The notes under the pieces were generated by a model. It was not told where the DNA came from. It searched no databases and was given only the letters and a program-made list of their open reading frames with translations. From assembly GCA_041390145.1 (NCBI GenBank), contig JAWKQM010000003.1, forward strand, positions 1 through 64,000: a stretch of 64,000 nt of DNA. The letters run 5' to 3'. The position numbers were made by a program, and so were the translations under genes. Position 1 is the stretch's first letter. The number at the start of each line of letters is the position of its first letter. This document shows positions 1 to 8,064 of the stretch, piece after piece. The DNA is from Gemmatimonadales bacterium. Lineage in GTDB: Bacteria > Gemmatimonadota > Gemmatimonadetes > Gemmatimonadales > GWC2-71-9.

Positions 1-2451
1 GGCGTTCAGGATGTCCTCAGGGCCGTTCACCAGCCCCGGAATCGCAGCGTCGGGGCACTGGGTCCAGCATTGGGCGCACCCGGTGCAGTTCTCCGCCACG
101 AAGGCGGGAATCTCCATCCGGACGCCGCTCATGTCGCGCACCGCGCCGGTGGCGGCCGGAATCGCGCTGATGGCGGCAAAGGGGTCGGCGATGCCGTCCA
201 GCCCTGTCGTGCAGCTGGAGCAGACCTGCTCCCAGAAGCGGCCAGGATTGCCGATGCCCGGTTCCGCGTCCGCCACATCGAGCATGCGCGGGATGTGCGC
301 CACCGTGCCCGGCGCGTCGGGGGCGATGCTGGCAATCGCCTCGACCGGGTGGATCTCGTCGAAGCCGCGGCGGATGACGCGGACGTTGTCTTCCACGACC
401 GCCGCCCCGCGGTGGCCGAACTTCTTCTTCAGCTGGTCGCGAATCCCGTCGAACAGCCGTGCCTCGCTCACCTCTTCCTGCTTGAGCATCGGCGAGGCGC
501 GGAAAAAGGCGCCGAGGAAGGCGGCACCCTGCATCCGGTAGCGCAACTCGACGTCGCTGGCTTCCTCACGGGCGATCGCAAAGGCGTCCAGCACAAAGAC
601 CTTGATGTGCCGCTCGCGGATGGTGGTCCGCGCCTGCGCCGGCAGGGTCAGCCAGAACTCTTCGGGGGTCAGATCGCTCTGGATGACGAAGGTGCCCCCC
701 TCGGCGAGTCCGGCGAGCGGGTCGCTGTGCCGGAACACGTTTGGATCGGGAGAGAGCACGACGTTGACATGCTTGAGCTCACAGTTCAGGCGCACCGGGT
801 CGTGCGCGAGCACGGCGTAGAAGGTGGTCGGTTGCCCCTTCTTCTCGGAGCCGTACTTCGGGTTGGCCTTGATCTGCATGCCGAACAGCTCGAACGCCGT
901 CATCGCGAGGTTCTTCCCCATCGTGATGGCACCCCAGCCGCCGACGGAGTGAATGCGGACCGCGGTGGAACTCTCGGGTAGGAGGTTGATGTGCCCGGCG
1001 GACGGCAGCGACAGTGCGCCGACGTCGGGGTAGCTGTCGAGCATCCGCTCCTGCCAGATCTGCAGTTTCGGCAGACGGGTGTCCGGCCGCACGAAGTCAA
1101 TGCCGAGATAGAACTGGCGCTTCCGGGCGCCGCCCGGGAGCATGTTGTCGACCGCCGCCACGATGTCGCCGGGTTGGAGGTCGCGGCTGCCGAGCCCGAA
1201 GCACCCGGAGAAGAAATCGGGCACCTGGGTCGCCTTGAGGGCGGCGACGCCGGGGTAGGGGAGCTCATCGCCGGTGACGCGGCCGTTTTCCATCGCCTGC
1301 GACATCGCGCTGCGAATCTCGCGAAGCATCGGCGGATCGACGGCGAGGGGCTGGTCGGTCCGCTCCAGCACCACGACACCCTTCTTCCCGGCCAGCGCCT
1401 GGCTCAGCAGGTCGGCGGGGAAGGGACGGAACATCGTCAGGTTGAGCACGCCGACCTTCAGTCCGCGCTTGGCCCGCAGATAATCGGCGACCGCCTCGGC
1501 GTTGGATACCACCGATCCCTGACCGACGATCACATACTCCGCATCCTCGAGCCGATAGCGGCCGATCCGGGCATAGCGCCGGCCGGTCAGGGCGGCGTAC
1601 TCCTCCATCGCCTGGTCGGTGAGGCCGAGGATGTGGTCGAAGTAGAAGGGGCGCTGCGCCGCCACGCCCTGGGCGTAGCTCTCCTGGTTCTGGACGACCC
1701 CAAGCATCGCGGGGTAGTCGAGATCGAACATTTCTGGGATGCGGCGCCGCGTCTCGCCGAACACCATCTGCTGGGCGGGCGTGGGCGACGGAATCCGGTC
1801 GGCGGGGTCGCCGAGGTAGGCCTTGATGAGCTCGCGCTCCGGCAGGCGCAGCGATTCGATCACGTGCGACGTCAGGAAGCCGTCCTGCGCGCAGATGCCG
1901 GGGTTGAGCGACAGCTCGGCGATTCGATGCGCAATCAGGTTGAGGTCCGCGACTTCCTGAACGTCCTTGGCGAACAGCTGAAAGAACCCGGTGTCGTCCA
2001 CCGCGTGGTAGTCGTCGTGCCCGGCATGCACGTTGAGGGCGTGCTTGGTCATGGCACGCGCCGCCACGTTTAGCACGTAGGTGAGGCGTTTGCCCACCGC
2101 GGCGTAGAGCGACTCATGCATGTAGGCGATGCCCTGGCCGCTCGAGAAGTTCGTGGAGCGGAGGCCTGCCATCGACATGCCCGCGGTCACCGCGGCTGCG
2201 GCATGCTCCCCTTCGGGTTCGAAGAAGAGGAGGCGGCGGCCGTTGACGTTTCGGCTGCCGTCGGCGACCGCCGCAGCCCACCCCTCCCCCATCTGCGTCG
2301 ACGGGGTGATCGGGTACGCACCGGCCGCTTCTCCGGCGGCCGTCTCCATGGCCACCACGGCGTAGCTGCCGTCGAGCGCCTCAAGGGTTCCTGGGAACGG
2401 AGGAGGCGCAGGCGCCTTGGCGTCGCGCTTGGGCCGAAAGATCGAGGTCAT
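1..2451 (-). CDS. nifJ: Pyruvate:ferredoxin (flavodoxin) oxidoreductase, NifJ type, C-terminus beyond window
   Basis: The first 817 residues are present; the family is usually about 1180 residues, so the thiamine-diphosphate domain lies beyond the left edge. The enzyme interconverts pyruvate + CoA and acetyl-CoA + CO2 using ferredoxin or flavodoxin. The motif YPITPSTQMGE at about residues 46-56 is the N-terminal pyruvate/TPP signature. Long conserved stretches such as NVHAGHDDYHAV follow. A ferredoxin-like cysteine motif CTGCAQCWTQC lies near residue 785 (nt 60-95), where domain V of the family sits. The ATG at 2451 overlaps the rnfB stop by four bases (ATGA), so translation is probably coupled. 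It is the last visible gene of the kor-rnfB operon. The substrate could be a 2-oxoacid other than pyruvate; the family call itself is firm. Confidence 0.9.
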   Translation of the reverse strand, partial: MTSIFRPKRDAKAPAPPPFPGTLEALDGSYAVVAMETAAGEAAGAYPITPSTQMGEGWAAAVADGSRNVNGRRLLFFEPEGEHAAAAVTAGMSMAGLRSTNFSSGQGIAYMHESLYAAVGKRLTYVLNVAARAMTKHALNVHAGHDDYHAVDDTGFFQLFAKDVQEVADLNLIAHRIAELSLNPGICAQDGFLTSHVIESLRLPERELIKAYLGDPADRIPSPTPAQQMVFGETRRRIPEMFDLDYPAMLGVVQNQESYAQGVAAQRPFYFDHILGLTDQAMEEYAALTGRRYARIGRYRLEDAEYVIVGQGSVVSNAEAVADYLRAKRGLKVGVLNLTMFRPFPADLLSQALAGKKGVVVLERTDQPLAVDPPMLREIRSAMSQAMENGRVTGDELPYPGVAALKATQVPDFFSGCFGLGSRDLQPGDIVAAVDNMLPGGARKRQFYLGIDFVRPDTRLPKLQIWQERMLDSYPDVGALSLPSAGHINLLPESSTAVRIHSVGGWGAITMGKNLAMTAFELFGMQIKANPKYGSEKKGQPTTFYAVLAHDPVRLNCELKHVNVVLSPDPNVFRHSDPLAGLAEGGTFVIQSDLTPEEFWLTLPAQARTTIRERHIKVFVLDAFAIAREEASDVELRYRMQGAAFLGAFFRASPMLKQEEVSEARLFDGIRDQLKKKFGHRGAAVVEDNVRVIRRGFDEIHPVEAIASIAPDAPGTVAHIPRMLDVADAEPGIGNPGRFWEQVCSSCTTGLDGIADPFAAISAIPAATGAVRDMSGVRMEIPAFVAENCTGCAQCWTQCPDAAIPGLVNGPEDILNA

Positions 2452-3287
2452 GCTGCCGCACTCCTGGACAGAGAAGGCTCCGGGACGAACTGGACCCCGT
2501 TGAGCCAGACAATCGCGCCGGTCGGGCACCTGGCAATCGCACCCTGATCGGCCTGCGCATCAAAGTTGTAGTCCACCACGGCCACACCACTGGCGACGCT
2601 GATCAGCCCGTCGGGGGCATCCTGCACGCACTTGCCGCACGCGGTGCAGGCCACCGTGCACTGTTCGAGTGCCACGTCGCCATTGAGGAGGTTCTTGCAT
2701 TGCACGAAAAGGTGGGTGTCCACCGGGAGCATGGTGAAGAGCCCCTTGGGGCACGCCTCGACGCAATCGCCGCACGCGGTGCACTTGGCGGGATCCACGG
2801 ACGGGAGCCCGGTATCGGTCATGGTGATTGCGCCGAAATCGCACACCCGCTCGCAGTCGGCGAGTCCGAGGCATCCCCAGGCGCATCCCTTGCCGCCCCC
2901 AGCCACGGCGGTGGCTGCCGAACAGGTCTGCAGCCCGCGGTACTCGGCCAGCGCCCCGGCCACGTCGTGGCCACCCGCGCACTGCAGCCTGGCCACTCGG
3001 CGTACTGCTGTCCCCGCATCGACTCCGAGGAACCCGGCAATGGCCTTGTGTGCCTCATCGGTGCCAACCGTGCACTGACTCGGCTGTACCAGCCCCTCGA
3101 CCGCCTGCTCGGCAAAGGCTCGGCACCCCGGGAGCCCGCATGCGCCACAGTTGGCGTTGGGCAGCAGGGACGACACGACGTCGATCCGGGGGTCTTCCCA
3201 GACCCACAGGCGGCGGTTGGCCAGCGCGATCAGGACCGCGAAGACCAGCGCTACCCCGCTGAGGATCAGGACCGCCAGCATCGTCAT
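2448..3287 (-). CDS. rnfB: RnfB-like membrane-anchored iron-sulfur protein
   Basis: The 279-aa protein has one N-terminal membrane helix (about residues 4-24). It is followed by the RnfB four-cysteine cluster motif (Cys47, Cys50, Cys55 and Cys74) and then further ferredoxin-type cysteine motifs (CTACGDCVEACP and CTACGKC). RnfB is known as the ferredoxin-accepting subunit of the Rnf complex. Here none of rnfA, C, D, E or G is nearby; it sits between two ferredoxin-reducing 2-oxoacid oxidoreductases and probably takes their electrons (inference). The start at 3287 is preferred over the longer frame to 3359. GGGAG lies about eight bases upstream of the ATG, it begins four bases after the previous stop, and the helix then starts at once. 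The last codon overlaps the nifJ start. Confidence 0.85.
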   Translation of the reverse strand: MTMLAVLILSGVALVFAVLIALANRRLWVWEDPRIDVVSSLLPNANCGACGLPGCRAFAEQAVEGLVQPSQCTVGTDEAHKAIAGFLGVDAGTAVRRVARLQCAGGHDVAGALAEYRGLQTCSAATAVAGGGKGCAWGCLGLADCERVCDFGAITMTDTGLPSVDPAKCTACGDCVEACPKGLFTMLPVDTHLFVQCKNLLNGDVALEQCTVACTACGKCVQDAPDGLISVASGVAVVDYNFDAQADQGAIARCPTGAIVWLNGVQFVPEPSLSRSAAA

Positions 3288-3291
3288 CGGT

Positions 3292-4293
3292 TCAGCTCCC
3301 GGCGAGTCCGGACTGGCCGAGCAGCCAGCTGGCGATCCGGTCCACGGCATCCTCGGCACCCACGGCCGGCTTCGCCGATCCGCCGTTCACTGGAATGTTG
3401 AAGGGGGTGCGGCCAAGGTCGGCCAGGAGGGTCCGCTCTTCCCCCATCTGCCAGGCGCTGGTGCCACCCACGGCCTTGCGGGGTTCCTCGCCGAGGGTGC
3501 GTACGGTCAGGCGCTGCCACGGTTCGTGCCCGGCCGTCGGGTCATGCAGGAAGACGGCCGAACCCTCGGGCATGACGGCCGCCACAGCGGGGCCGTCGAA
3601 CGTGGCAACGCGATCGAGGCCGGTGCCATCGATGGTCTGGAGGACGAAAGTGCCGGGGGTGATGCAGCGCGCGAGCGGAGCGGGGGCCGCGGGGCCCCGC
3701 ACCACGAGCACGATCTTCTCGCGCCCGTCGGCGAAGTCGCTGAGCGCTCCCACGTGCAGGTCGGCGCCCTCGAGCGAGACGATGAGCGGCGGGGCGTAGC
3801 GCCGGGCCGCCTTGCTCCACGACCGGAATTCCACTGGATCGAGGAGCGCGTCGTGTTCCTCCGGCTGGTACCGGCCGCCGCGCACCACCTCCGAGAGAAT
3901 GACGGCGCCGAAGGCGCGGCCAATCTCCGCGAGTGCGTCGCCGACCGCGACACCGAGGCGGCCGCCCTGCTTCAGGTCCACGAGAAAGGCCTGGTCGCCC
4001 TGGTCGCGCAGCCCCTGGAGGGTCGCGATCGCACGGTGCATCGCCGCAAGCGCCGCGGGCTCGACGGGATTGACCGCGGGAAAGAGCTCCGCGAAACGGG
4101 TGGCGTCGACGCGACCGGCGGCAAAGCTTCCGAGCTCCATCCCGGCGCGCTGCCCGCGCTGCCCGGCGTCCGCGGCCTGTTCGACGAGGAACGCCTCGGC
4201 CTGGGCGAGCGCGCCCTCGATGAGGGACCGGAATTCGGCGATCGGCTGTGCCATCGCCGCGACCGCGTCGGTGAATCGAGTGTCAGACGGCAT
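3292..4293 (-). CDS. Hypothetical protein of the ferredoxin-oxidoreductase operon
   Basis: I do not recognise this 333-aa protein. It has no signal peptide, no membrane helix and no cysteine cluster; only one cysteine is evident. The N-terminal 110 residues look helical and alanine-rich. The rest reads as mixed alpha/beta, with phrases such as FLVDLKQGGRLGVAVGDALAEIGRAF and a C-terminal hydrophobic tail. It overlaps the end of korB by 11 bases and ends four bases before rnfB, so it is translated as part of the 2-oxoacid:ferredoxin oxidoreductase operon. An assembly, maturation or regulatory role for the oxidoreductases is an inference from position only. Confidence 0.8.
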   Translation of the reverse strand: MPSDTRFTDAVAAMAQPIAEFRSLIEGALAQAEAFLVEQAADAGQRGQRAGMELGSFAAGRVDATRFAELFPAVNPVEPAALAAMHRAIATLQGLRDQGDQAFLVDLKQGGRLGVAVGDALAEIGRAFGAVILSEVVRGGRYQPEEHDALLDPVEFRSWSKAARRYAPPLIVSLEGADLHVGALSDFADGREKIVLVVRGPAAPAPLARCITPGTFVLQTIDGTGLDRVATFDGPAVAAVMPEGSAVFLHDPTAGHEPWQRLTVRTLGEEPRKAVGGTSAWQMGEERTLLADLGRTPFNIPVNGGSAKPAVGAEDAVDRIASWLLGQSGLAGS

Positions 4294-5239
4294 AGCGATC
4301 CAACTCCGCGTCGATCAGGGTGACCCGCTCTTCCGGCGTGCGGGGCGGTACTCGGCGAATTTCCTCATAGCGCGGCCGCGAGGGGTCACGGTAGAGGACA
4401 CCGAGATGGATGTGGTCGGTGGAGCTCGCGACGCGCCGGGCGGCATCGAGATCGTGTGGATCGTGCCGCACCTGCGAGCGGTAGATCTTCTCGAGCTCGG
4501 GGACCACGACGCCGTCGTCGTGGATGAGCATCGCGATGTTCGCCGGATCCTGCACCGCCGCCTGGTAGACCGCCGCGGAATAGATCGGGCAGCGCTGCAG
4601 GATGCGCACGAAGCTGAGGCCGCGATGGTGATACGCGGCGCGGAGCGTGGCATAGAGATGCGCCGGGACCCACTCCGCGGTTTGCGCCACGAACGAGGCG
4701 TTGGTCACGCCGAGCGACACCGAGAGCGGGTTCAGCGACGGCAGCACGCCGCCCTGCGGCATCGTGTTGCTGGAAAATCCCTGGGGCGTGGTCGGCGACG
4801 TCTGCTTCTTGGTCAGGGCGTAGATCCCGTTGTCGAGCAGCAGGACCGTCAGGTTGACGTTGTACCGGAGGGCGTGCACCCAGTGCGCCGCGCCGATCGA
4901 GGTGCAGTCGCCGTCACCCATGACCACGAACACCTGCAGGTCGGGGCGGGTGAGCTTGATGCCGGTCGCAACCGGCAGCGCCCGGCCATGGATGCCGTGG
5001 AATCCGTAGGTCTTGAGGTAATGCGGGAATCGGCTGGAGCACCCGATGCCGGAGACGAACATGGTCTGCTCCGGCGTCAGCTGCTCGGCGGCTAGGAGCT
5101 TCTGGACCGAGGCCAGGATGGAGTGGTCGCCGCAGCCGGGACACCAGCGCGCGCGGGCGCCTTCATAGTCGTTGAGTTCGTAGTGTGACTCGTGCTCGCC
5201 GGGCTGGAGCACCGGCAGGAGCCCGCAGGTGATACTCAT
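4283..5239 (-). CDS. korB: 2-oxoacid:ferredoxin oxidoreductase beta subunit
   Basis: This is the thiamine-diphosphate and Fe4S4-binding subunit of a heteromeric 2-oxoacid (most likely 2-oxoglutarate):ferredoxin oxidoreductase. In 318 residues it shows the cluster motif WCPGCGD (32-38), GIGCSSRFP, the TPP/Mg motif GDGDCTSIG (108-116) and the conserved segment DNGIYALTKKQTSPT (136-150). The length is normal for KorB. Its ATG overlaps the korA stop by four bases (5236-5239), and its 3' end overlaps the next unknown gene, so the operon is translationally chained. The exact 2-oxoacid cannot be read from the sequence. 2-oxoglutarate is the commonest for this alpha/beta architecture and would replace or supplement the NAD-linked TCA enzyme. 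Confidence 0.93.
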   Translation of the reverse strand: MSITCGLLPVLQPGEHESHYELNDYEGARARWCPGCGDHSILASVQKLLAAEQLTPEQTMFVSGIGCSSRFPHYLKTYGFHGIHGRALPVATGIKLTRPDLQVFVVMGDGDCTSIGAAHWVHALRYNVNLTVLLLDNGIYALTKKQTSPTTPQGFSSNTMPQGGVLPSLNPLSVSLGVTNASFVAQTAEWVPAHLYATLRAAYHHRGLSFVRILQRCPIYSAAVYQAAVQDPANIAMLIHDDGVVVPELEKIYRSQVRHDPHDLDAARRVASSTDHIHLGVLYRDPSRPRYEEIRRVPPRTPEERVTLIDAELDRYAV

Positions 5240-7128
5240 GCTGCACCTCCCCGCGGGGTACGCTCGCGGATGGCGTCGAGGATGGAACCGGGCCGCAGTG
5301 GCTCGCCCGGCACGCGCGTCCAGCAGTCCACATCGACCAGTGTGGTGGCCCGGAGGACCCAGGCCAGCTGGCCGCGGCGGCGATTCTCGTCGGTGATATA
5401 GGGATCACCGGGCTCGTCGCTGTAGTTGATTTCCACCGTACACACCTTGGCGAACCGGGCGAAGATGTCCTTGAGGCCCGGCTCGAGTGGCGACAGGAAC
5501 CGGAGATGGACCGCCGAGACGCGGATGCCCTCGCTCCGCGCCCGGTCCACTGCCTCCTCGATGGCGCCCTTGGTGCTTCCCCAACCCACCAGGAGCAGGT
5601 CGCCCTCGGCATCGCCGTAGAGCGGTGGGGGCGTCAGCAGCGACTGCAGCACGGCCAGCTTGCGGCTCCGCATCGCTGAGGAGCGCTGGTGGACGCCGGA
5701 ACTGTAGGCCACCTTGCTTCCCTCGTCGTGCGACAGGCCGGTCACCGTATAGGCGCCACCCGGCTGCCCGGGGACGATCCGCTGCGACAGGCCGGTCTCC
5801 GGATCCCACTGATATGCCTTTTGGCCCGTGGCCACCGGTGCCAAATCGATTGGGGCGGCCTGCCAGCTCGTGTCGGGCTTGGGACGCGGGAAGGGGGTCA
5901 CTCCGGTGGCCAGGTTGGCGTCCGACAGCACCATGACGACGGTGCGGAACGCTTCGGCGATCCGGCGGGCGGTCACCATGATGTGGAAGCATTCCTCGAT
6001 GGTCGCCGGCGCCATCACGACATGCGGGGCGTCGCCCGGGCTTGCGAAGAGCGCGGCGAGCAGGTCCGACTGCTCCACCTTGGTCGGCAATCCGGTGCTC
6101 GGCCCGCCGCGCTGGACGTCGACCAGCACCAGCGGGATTTCCGTCATGATGGCCAGCCCGAGGAATTCGGTCTTGAGGGCGAGGCCGGGACCGGAGGTGA
6201 CGGTCAGGGCCACCTTCCCGGCGTAGGATGCGCCGATCGCCACGCCCACGGCGGCAATTTCGTCCTCGGCCTGGTGGACAATGCCGCCGAACTTCTCGAA
6301 CACCTCGCTCAGGTAATGCGACACCGAGGTGGCCGGGGTGATGGGATACATGGAGCAGAGCTCCATCCCCGCGGCGATCGCGCCAAGGCCGCACGCCTCG
6401 TTCCCGTTCATCACCACCAGCGCCTCGGTAATCGGCGGAGGCGTCACGTCGATCCGGAAGTCGATGTGCTGTTCCGCCCAGGCAAACCCGAGCTCAAGCA
6501 GGGCGACATTCTGCTCGTAGACTTCCTCGCTCTTCTTCCGGAAGGTGTGCGCGATCTGCTCCTTGATCCGCTCCATGTCCCGCCCGTAGATGCAGGCCAG
6601 CATCCCGAGCGCAAACATGTTCTTCCCCTTGCGGGGGTTGTCCACCAGCGTCAGGCACTCCACTTCCATCGGCACCGGGATGATCCGGTACTGCCGGTGG
6701 GAGAGCTCCTCCATCGCAGCGGTCCAGGCCGCCCGGATCTCGGGGTCGTCGTGGGTGGCCCACTTGTCCTCGACGATGAGCACCGCGTCGGGGGCCAGCG
6801 CGTCCAGGCGGTGGCGTGCTACAAGCACCTGTTCATTGAACGCCATGGCCAGGTTGGTGGCGTCGCCCCAGTTGGTGACGGGACCTGCGCCGAGACGGAT
6901 GCGGTACCCACTGGCCCCCTCGGGAGCCCGCGGCGGGGGCTGAATTTCAGCCGGGATGATCTCGACGGTCCAGACCCCGTTGCCCATCTTGGCAGAGACG
7001 CCGCCGAAGATTTGCCCACACTTCTGGGCGCCCTCTCCGGAGTCGGAGACGATTTCGATGGTGTGCTCGGGCAGGCGCGTGATGGTCGGCGCCGGCGGCA
7101 CGATGGTCGAACTGGAGGTAGCGGTCAC
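5236..7128 (-). CDS. korA: 2-oxoacid:ferredoxin oxidoreductase alpha subunit (gamma-alpha fusion)
   Basis: The 630-aa protein carries a gamma domain in the first ~215 residues (SDSGEGAQKCGQIFGG near the N-terminus), fused to the alpha/pyrimidine-binding domain. The hallmark YPITPATS is at 261-268, and DVQRGGPSTGLPTKVEQSD at 337-355 is the classic KorA segment. The gamma-alpha fusion is usual for the two-subunit enzymes of aerobes and facultative bacteria. It partners KorB encoded immediately downstream with a four-base overlap. The start at 7128 lies 13 bases after the stop of a small Phd/YefM-type gene, which makes that gene the apparent operon leader. Confidence 0.93.
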   Translation of the reverse strand: MTATSSSTIVPPAPTITRLPEHTIEIVSDSGEGAQKCGQIFGGVSAKMGNGVWTVEIIPAEIQPPPRAPEGASGYRIRLGAGPVTNWGDATNLAMAFNEQVLVARHRLDALAPDAVLIVEDKWATHDDPEIRAAWTAAMEELSHRQYRIIPVPMEVECLTLVDNPRKGKNMFALGMLACIYGRDMERIKEQIAHTFRKKSEEVYEQNVALLELGFAWAEQHIDFRIDVTPPPITEALVVMNGNEACGLGAIAAGMELCSMYPITPATSVSHYLSEVFEKFGGIVHQAEDEIAAVGVAIGASYAGKVALTVTSGPGLALKTEFLGLAIMTEIPLVLVDVQRGGPSTGLPTKVEQSDLLAALFASPGDAPHVVMAPATIEECFHIMVTARRIAEAFRTVVMVLSDANLATGVTPFPRPKPDTSWQAAPIDLAPVATGQKAYQWDPETGLSQRIVPGQPGGAYTVTGLSHDEGSKVAYSSGVHQRSSAMRSRKLAVLQSLLTPPPLYGDAEGDLLLVGWGSTKGAIEEAVDRARSEGIRVSAVHLRFLSPLEPGLKDIFARFAKVCTVEINYSDEPGDPYITDENRRRGQLAWVLRATTLVDVDCWTRVPGEPLRPGSILDAIRERTPRGGAA

Positions 7129-7141
7129 GAGTCGTTCTTCC

Positions 7142-7441
7142 TCACGTGAGGGTGCCGAAGCGGCGTCGCTCGGCCATGATGTCGTGGGCGATAGGCTCCG
7201 TCGGTGGAGCGGGGTGCCGGTCGCGCCCCCTGTTCTCCCGAAGGAGCGCCAGTTCGCCCAGCAGGTCCTCGTACACCTCGACGTCGAGCAGCACGGCGGC
7301 GGAGCGCCCGTGCTGGGTCAGAATCACGGCGCGTTTGGTGTCGCGGATTTGCTGGAGAAAAGCGGAGGCATGTGCCCGGAATTCGGTAACCGGGCGCACG
7401 TCCTGCGAGGGACAGAGGCGGGGCAGTTTGCGGTTCGTCAT
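7142..7441 (-). CDS. Phd/YefM family antitoxin-like protein, no toxin partner seen
   Basis: The 99-aa protein contains the Phd/YefM fold signature: DVRPVTEFRAHASAFLQQIR, then AVILTQHGRSAAVLLDVEVYEDL. The family folds into a dimeric DNA-binding N-terminus that represses its own operon, and a C-terminal tail that binds a RelE/YoeB or Doc toxin. No RelE, YoeB, Doc or PIN gene can be seen on either side; the next gene, 13 bases downstream, is korA. The start codon abuts two palindromes centred on GTAC at 7442-7466, a typical place for autoregulatory operator sites. The Shine-Dalgarno is weak (GTGAG inside the palindrome). It may act as a plain repressor of the kor operon; that is inference. Confidence 0.8.
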   Translation of the reverse strand: MTNRKLPRLCPSQDVRPVTEFRAHASAFLQQIRDTKRAVILTQHGRSAAVLLDVEVYEDLLGELALLRENRGRDRHPAPPTEPIAHDIMAERRRFGTLT

Positions 7442-7466
7442 AGCGTACGCTCACAAGTACATGTGA
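7442..7466. promoter_or_regulatory. Twin GTAC-centred palindromes, candidate Phd/YefM operator
   Basis: AGCGTACGCT (7442-7451) is a perfect 10-bp palindrome. TCACAAGTACATGTGA (7451-7466) is a 16-bp palindrome with one mismatched pair. Their centres (7446/7447 and 7458/7459) are exactly 12 bp apart, so both face the same side of the helix. E. coli yefM-yoeB is known to use paired palindromes with TGTACA-like cores. The site touches the start codon of the antitoxin-like gene, so binding would also mask its ribosome site. Confidence 0.55.
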
Positions 7467-7565
7467 ACAGGCTGTGACGGAGTTTGCAAAGGGAGTCGTG
7501 AAGGACTTATGAAGGTGCGATGAGCCAATCCAGAAGGTCGGAGTCGGTGCCCGGCGAGGGGCGAA

Positions 7566-8045
7566 TCAGTCGAGCGACTTGCGCATCTGGACCATATGGA
7601 CCGGTTGCTTCAGCTTGCCGGGGGCGGGGAAGGGGGTGACGCCCACCGGTGTGAATCCCCACTTGGCGTAGAACGATGGAAGCTCGGTCCGGAGGTTGAC
7701 GATGTCGATCTCGAGCATGCGGCATCCCGCGGCCCGGCAATGGGCTTCCGCCGCCTCCACCAGGGTCCGGCCGAGGCCGGTTCCCTGCACATCGGGGTCG
7801 ACCGAGAGCAGCCCGAAGTACCCGCAGTCGCCGCGGAGTTCGACGTAGACCGCGCCGGTCAGCCCGCCACCTGACACCCCAGGGGTCACCAGGAAGTCGG
7901 AGTTGCTGGCTTCGATCCTGGCCCGGACCTCCGGCTCGGCGATGCGCTCGCCATTGATGAAGAACGCCTCGACCCGATAGGCGGTGTTGATCAGCCGGGT
8001 CAGGACCGGTGCATCGGCGGGGGTGGCGAGGCGGGGTATCGTCAT
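7566..8045 (-). CDS. GNAT family N-acetyltransferase
   Basis: The protein is a 159-aa (or 160-aa) GNAT acetyltransferase that would transfer an acetyl group from acetyl-CoA to an unknown amine. Recognisable parts are the N-terminal RLATPADAPVLTRLINTAYRVE, the beta4 strand YFGLLSVDPDVQGTGLGRTLVEAAE with the acetyl-CoA pyrophosphate loop (Q-G-T-G-L-G), and FYAKWGFTPVG near the C-terminus. There are two adjacent ATG codons (8048 and 8045). GGGAGG ends directly before the first, so 8045 with a three-base spacer is slightly favoured. The long upstream extension of the open frame overlaps the next gene and is not used. The substrate is unknown. Confidence 0.85.
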   Translation of the reverse strand: MTIPRLATPADAPVLTRLINTAYRVEAFFINGERIAEPEVRARIEASNSDFLVTPGVSGGGLTGAVYVELRGDCGYFGLLSVDPDVQGTGLGRTLVEAAEAHCRAAGCRMLEIDIVNLRTELPSFYAKWGFTPVGVTPFPAPGKLKQPVHMVQMRKSLD

Positions 8046-8064
8046 CATCCTCCCAGGGCAATTG

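Noticed and set aside
70..2073. Plus-strand open frames at the left edge (303 and 360 codons)
   Set aside because: They are antisense to the pyruvate:ferredoxin oxidoreductase reading frame, which runs without interruption to the window edge.
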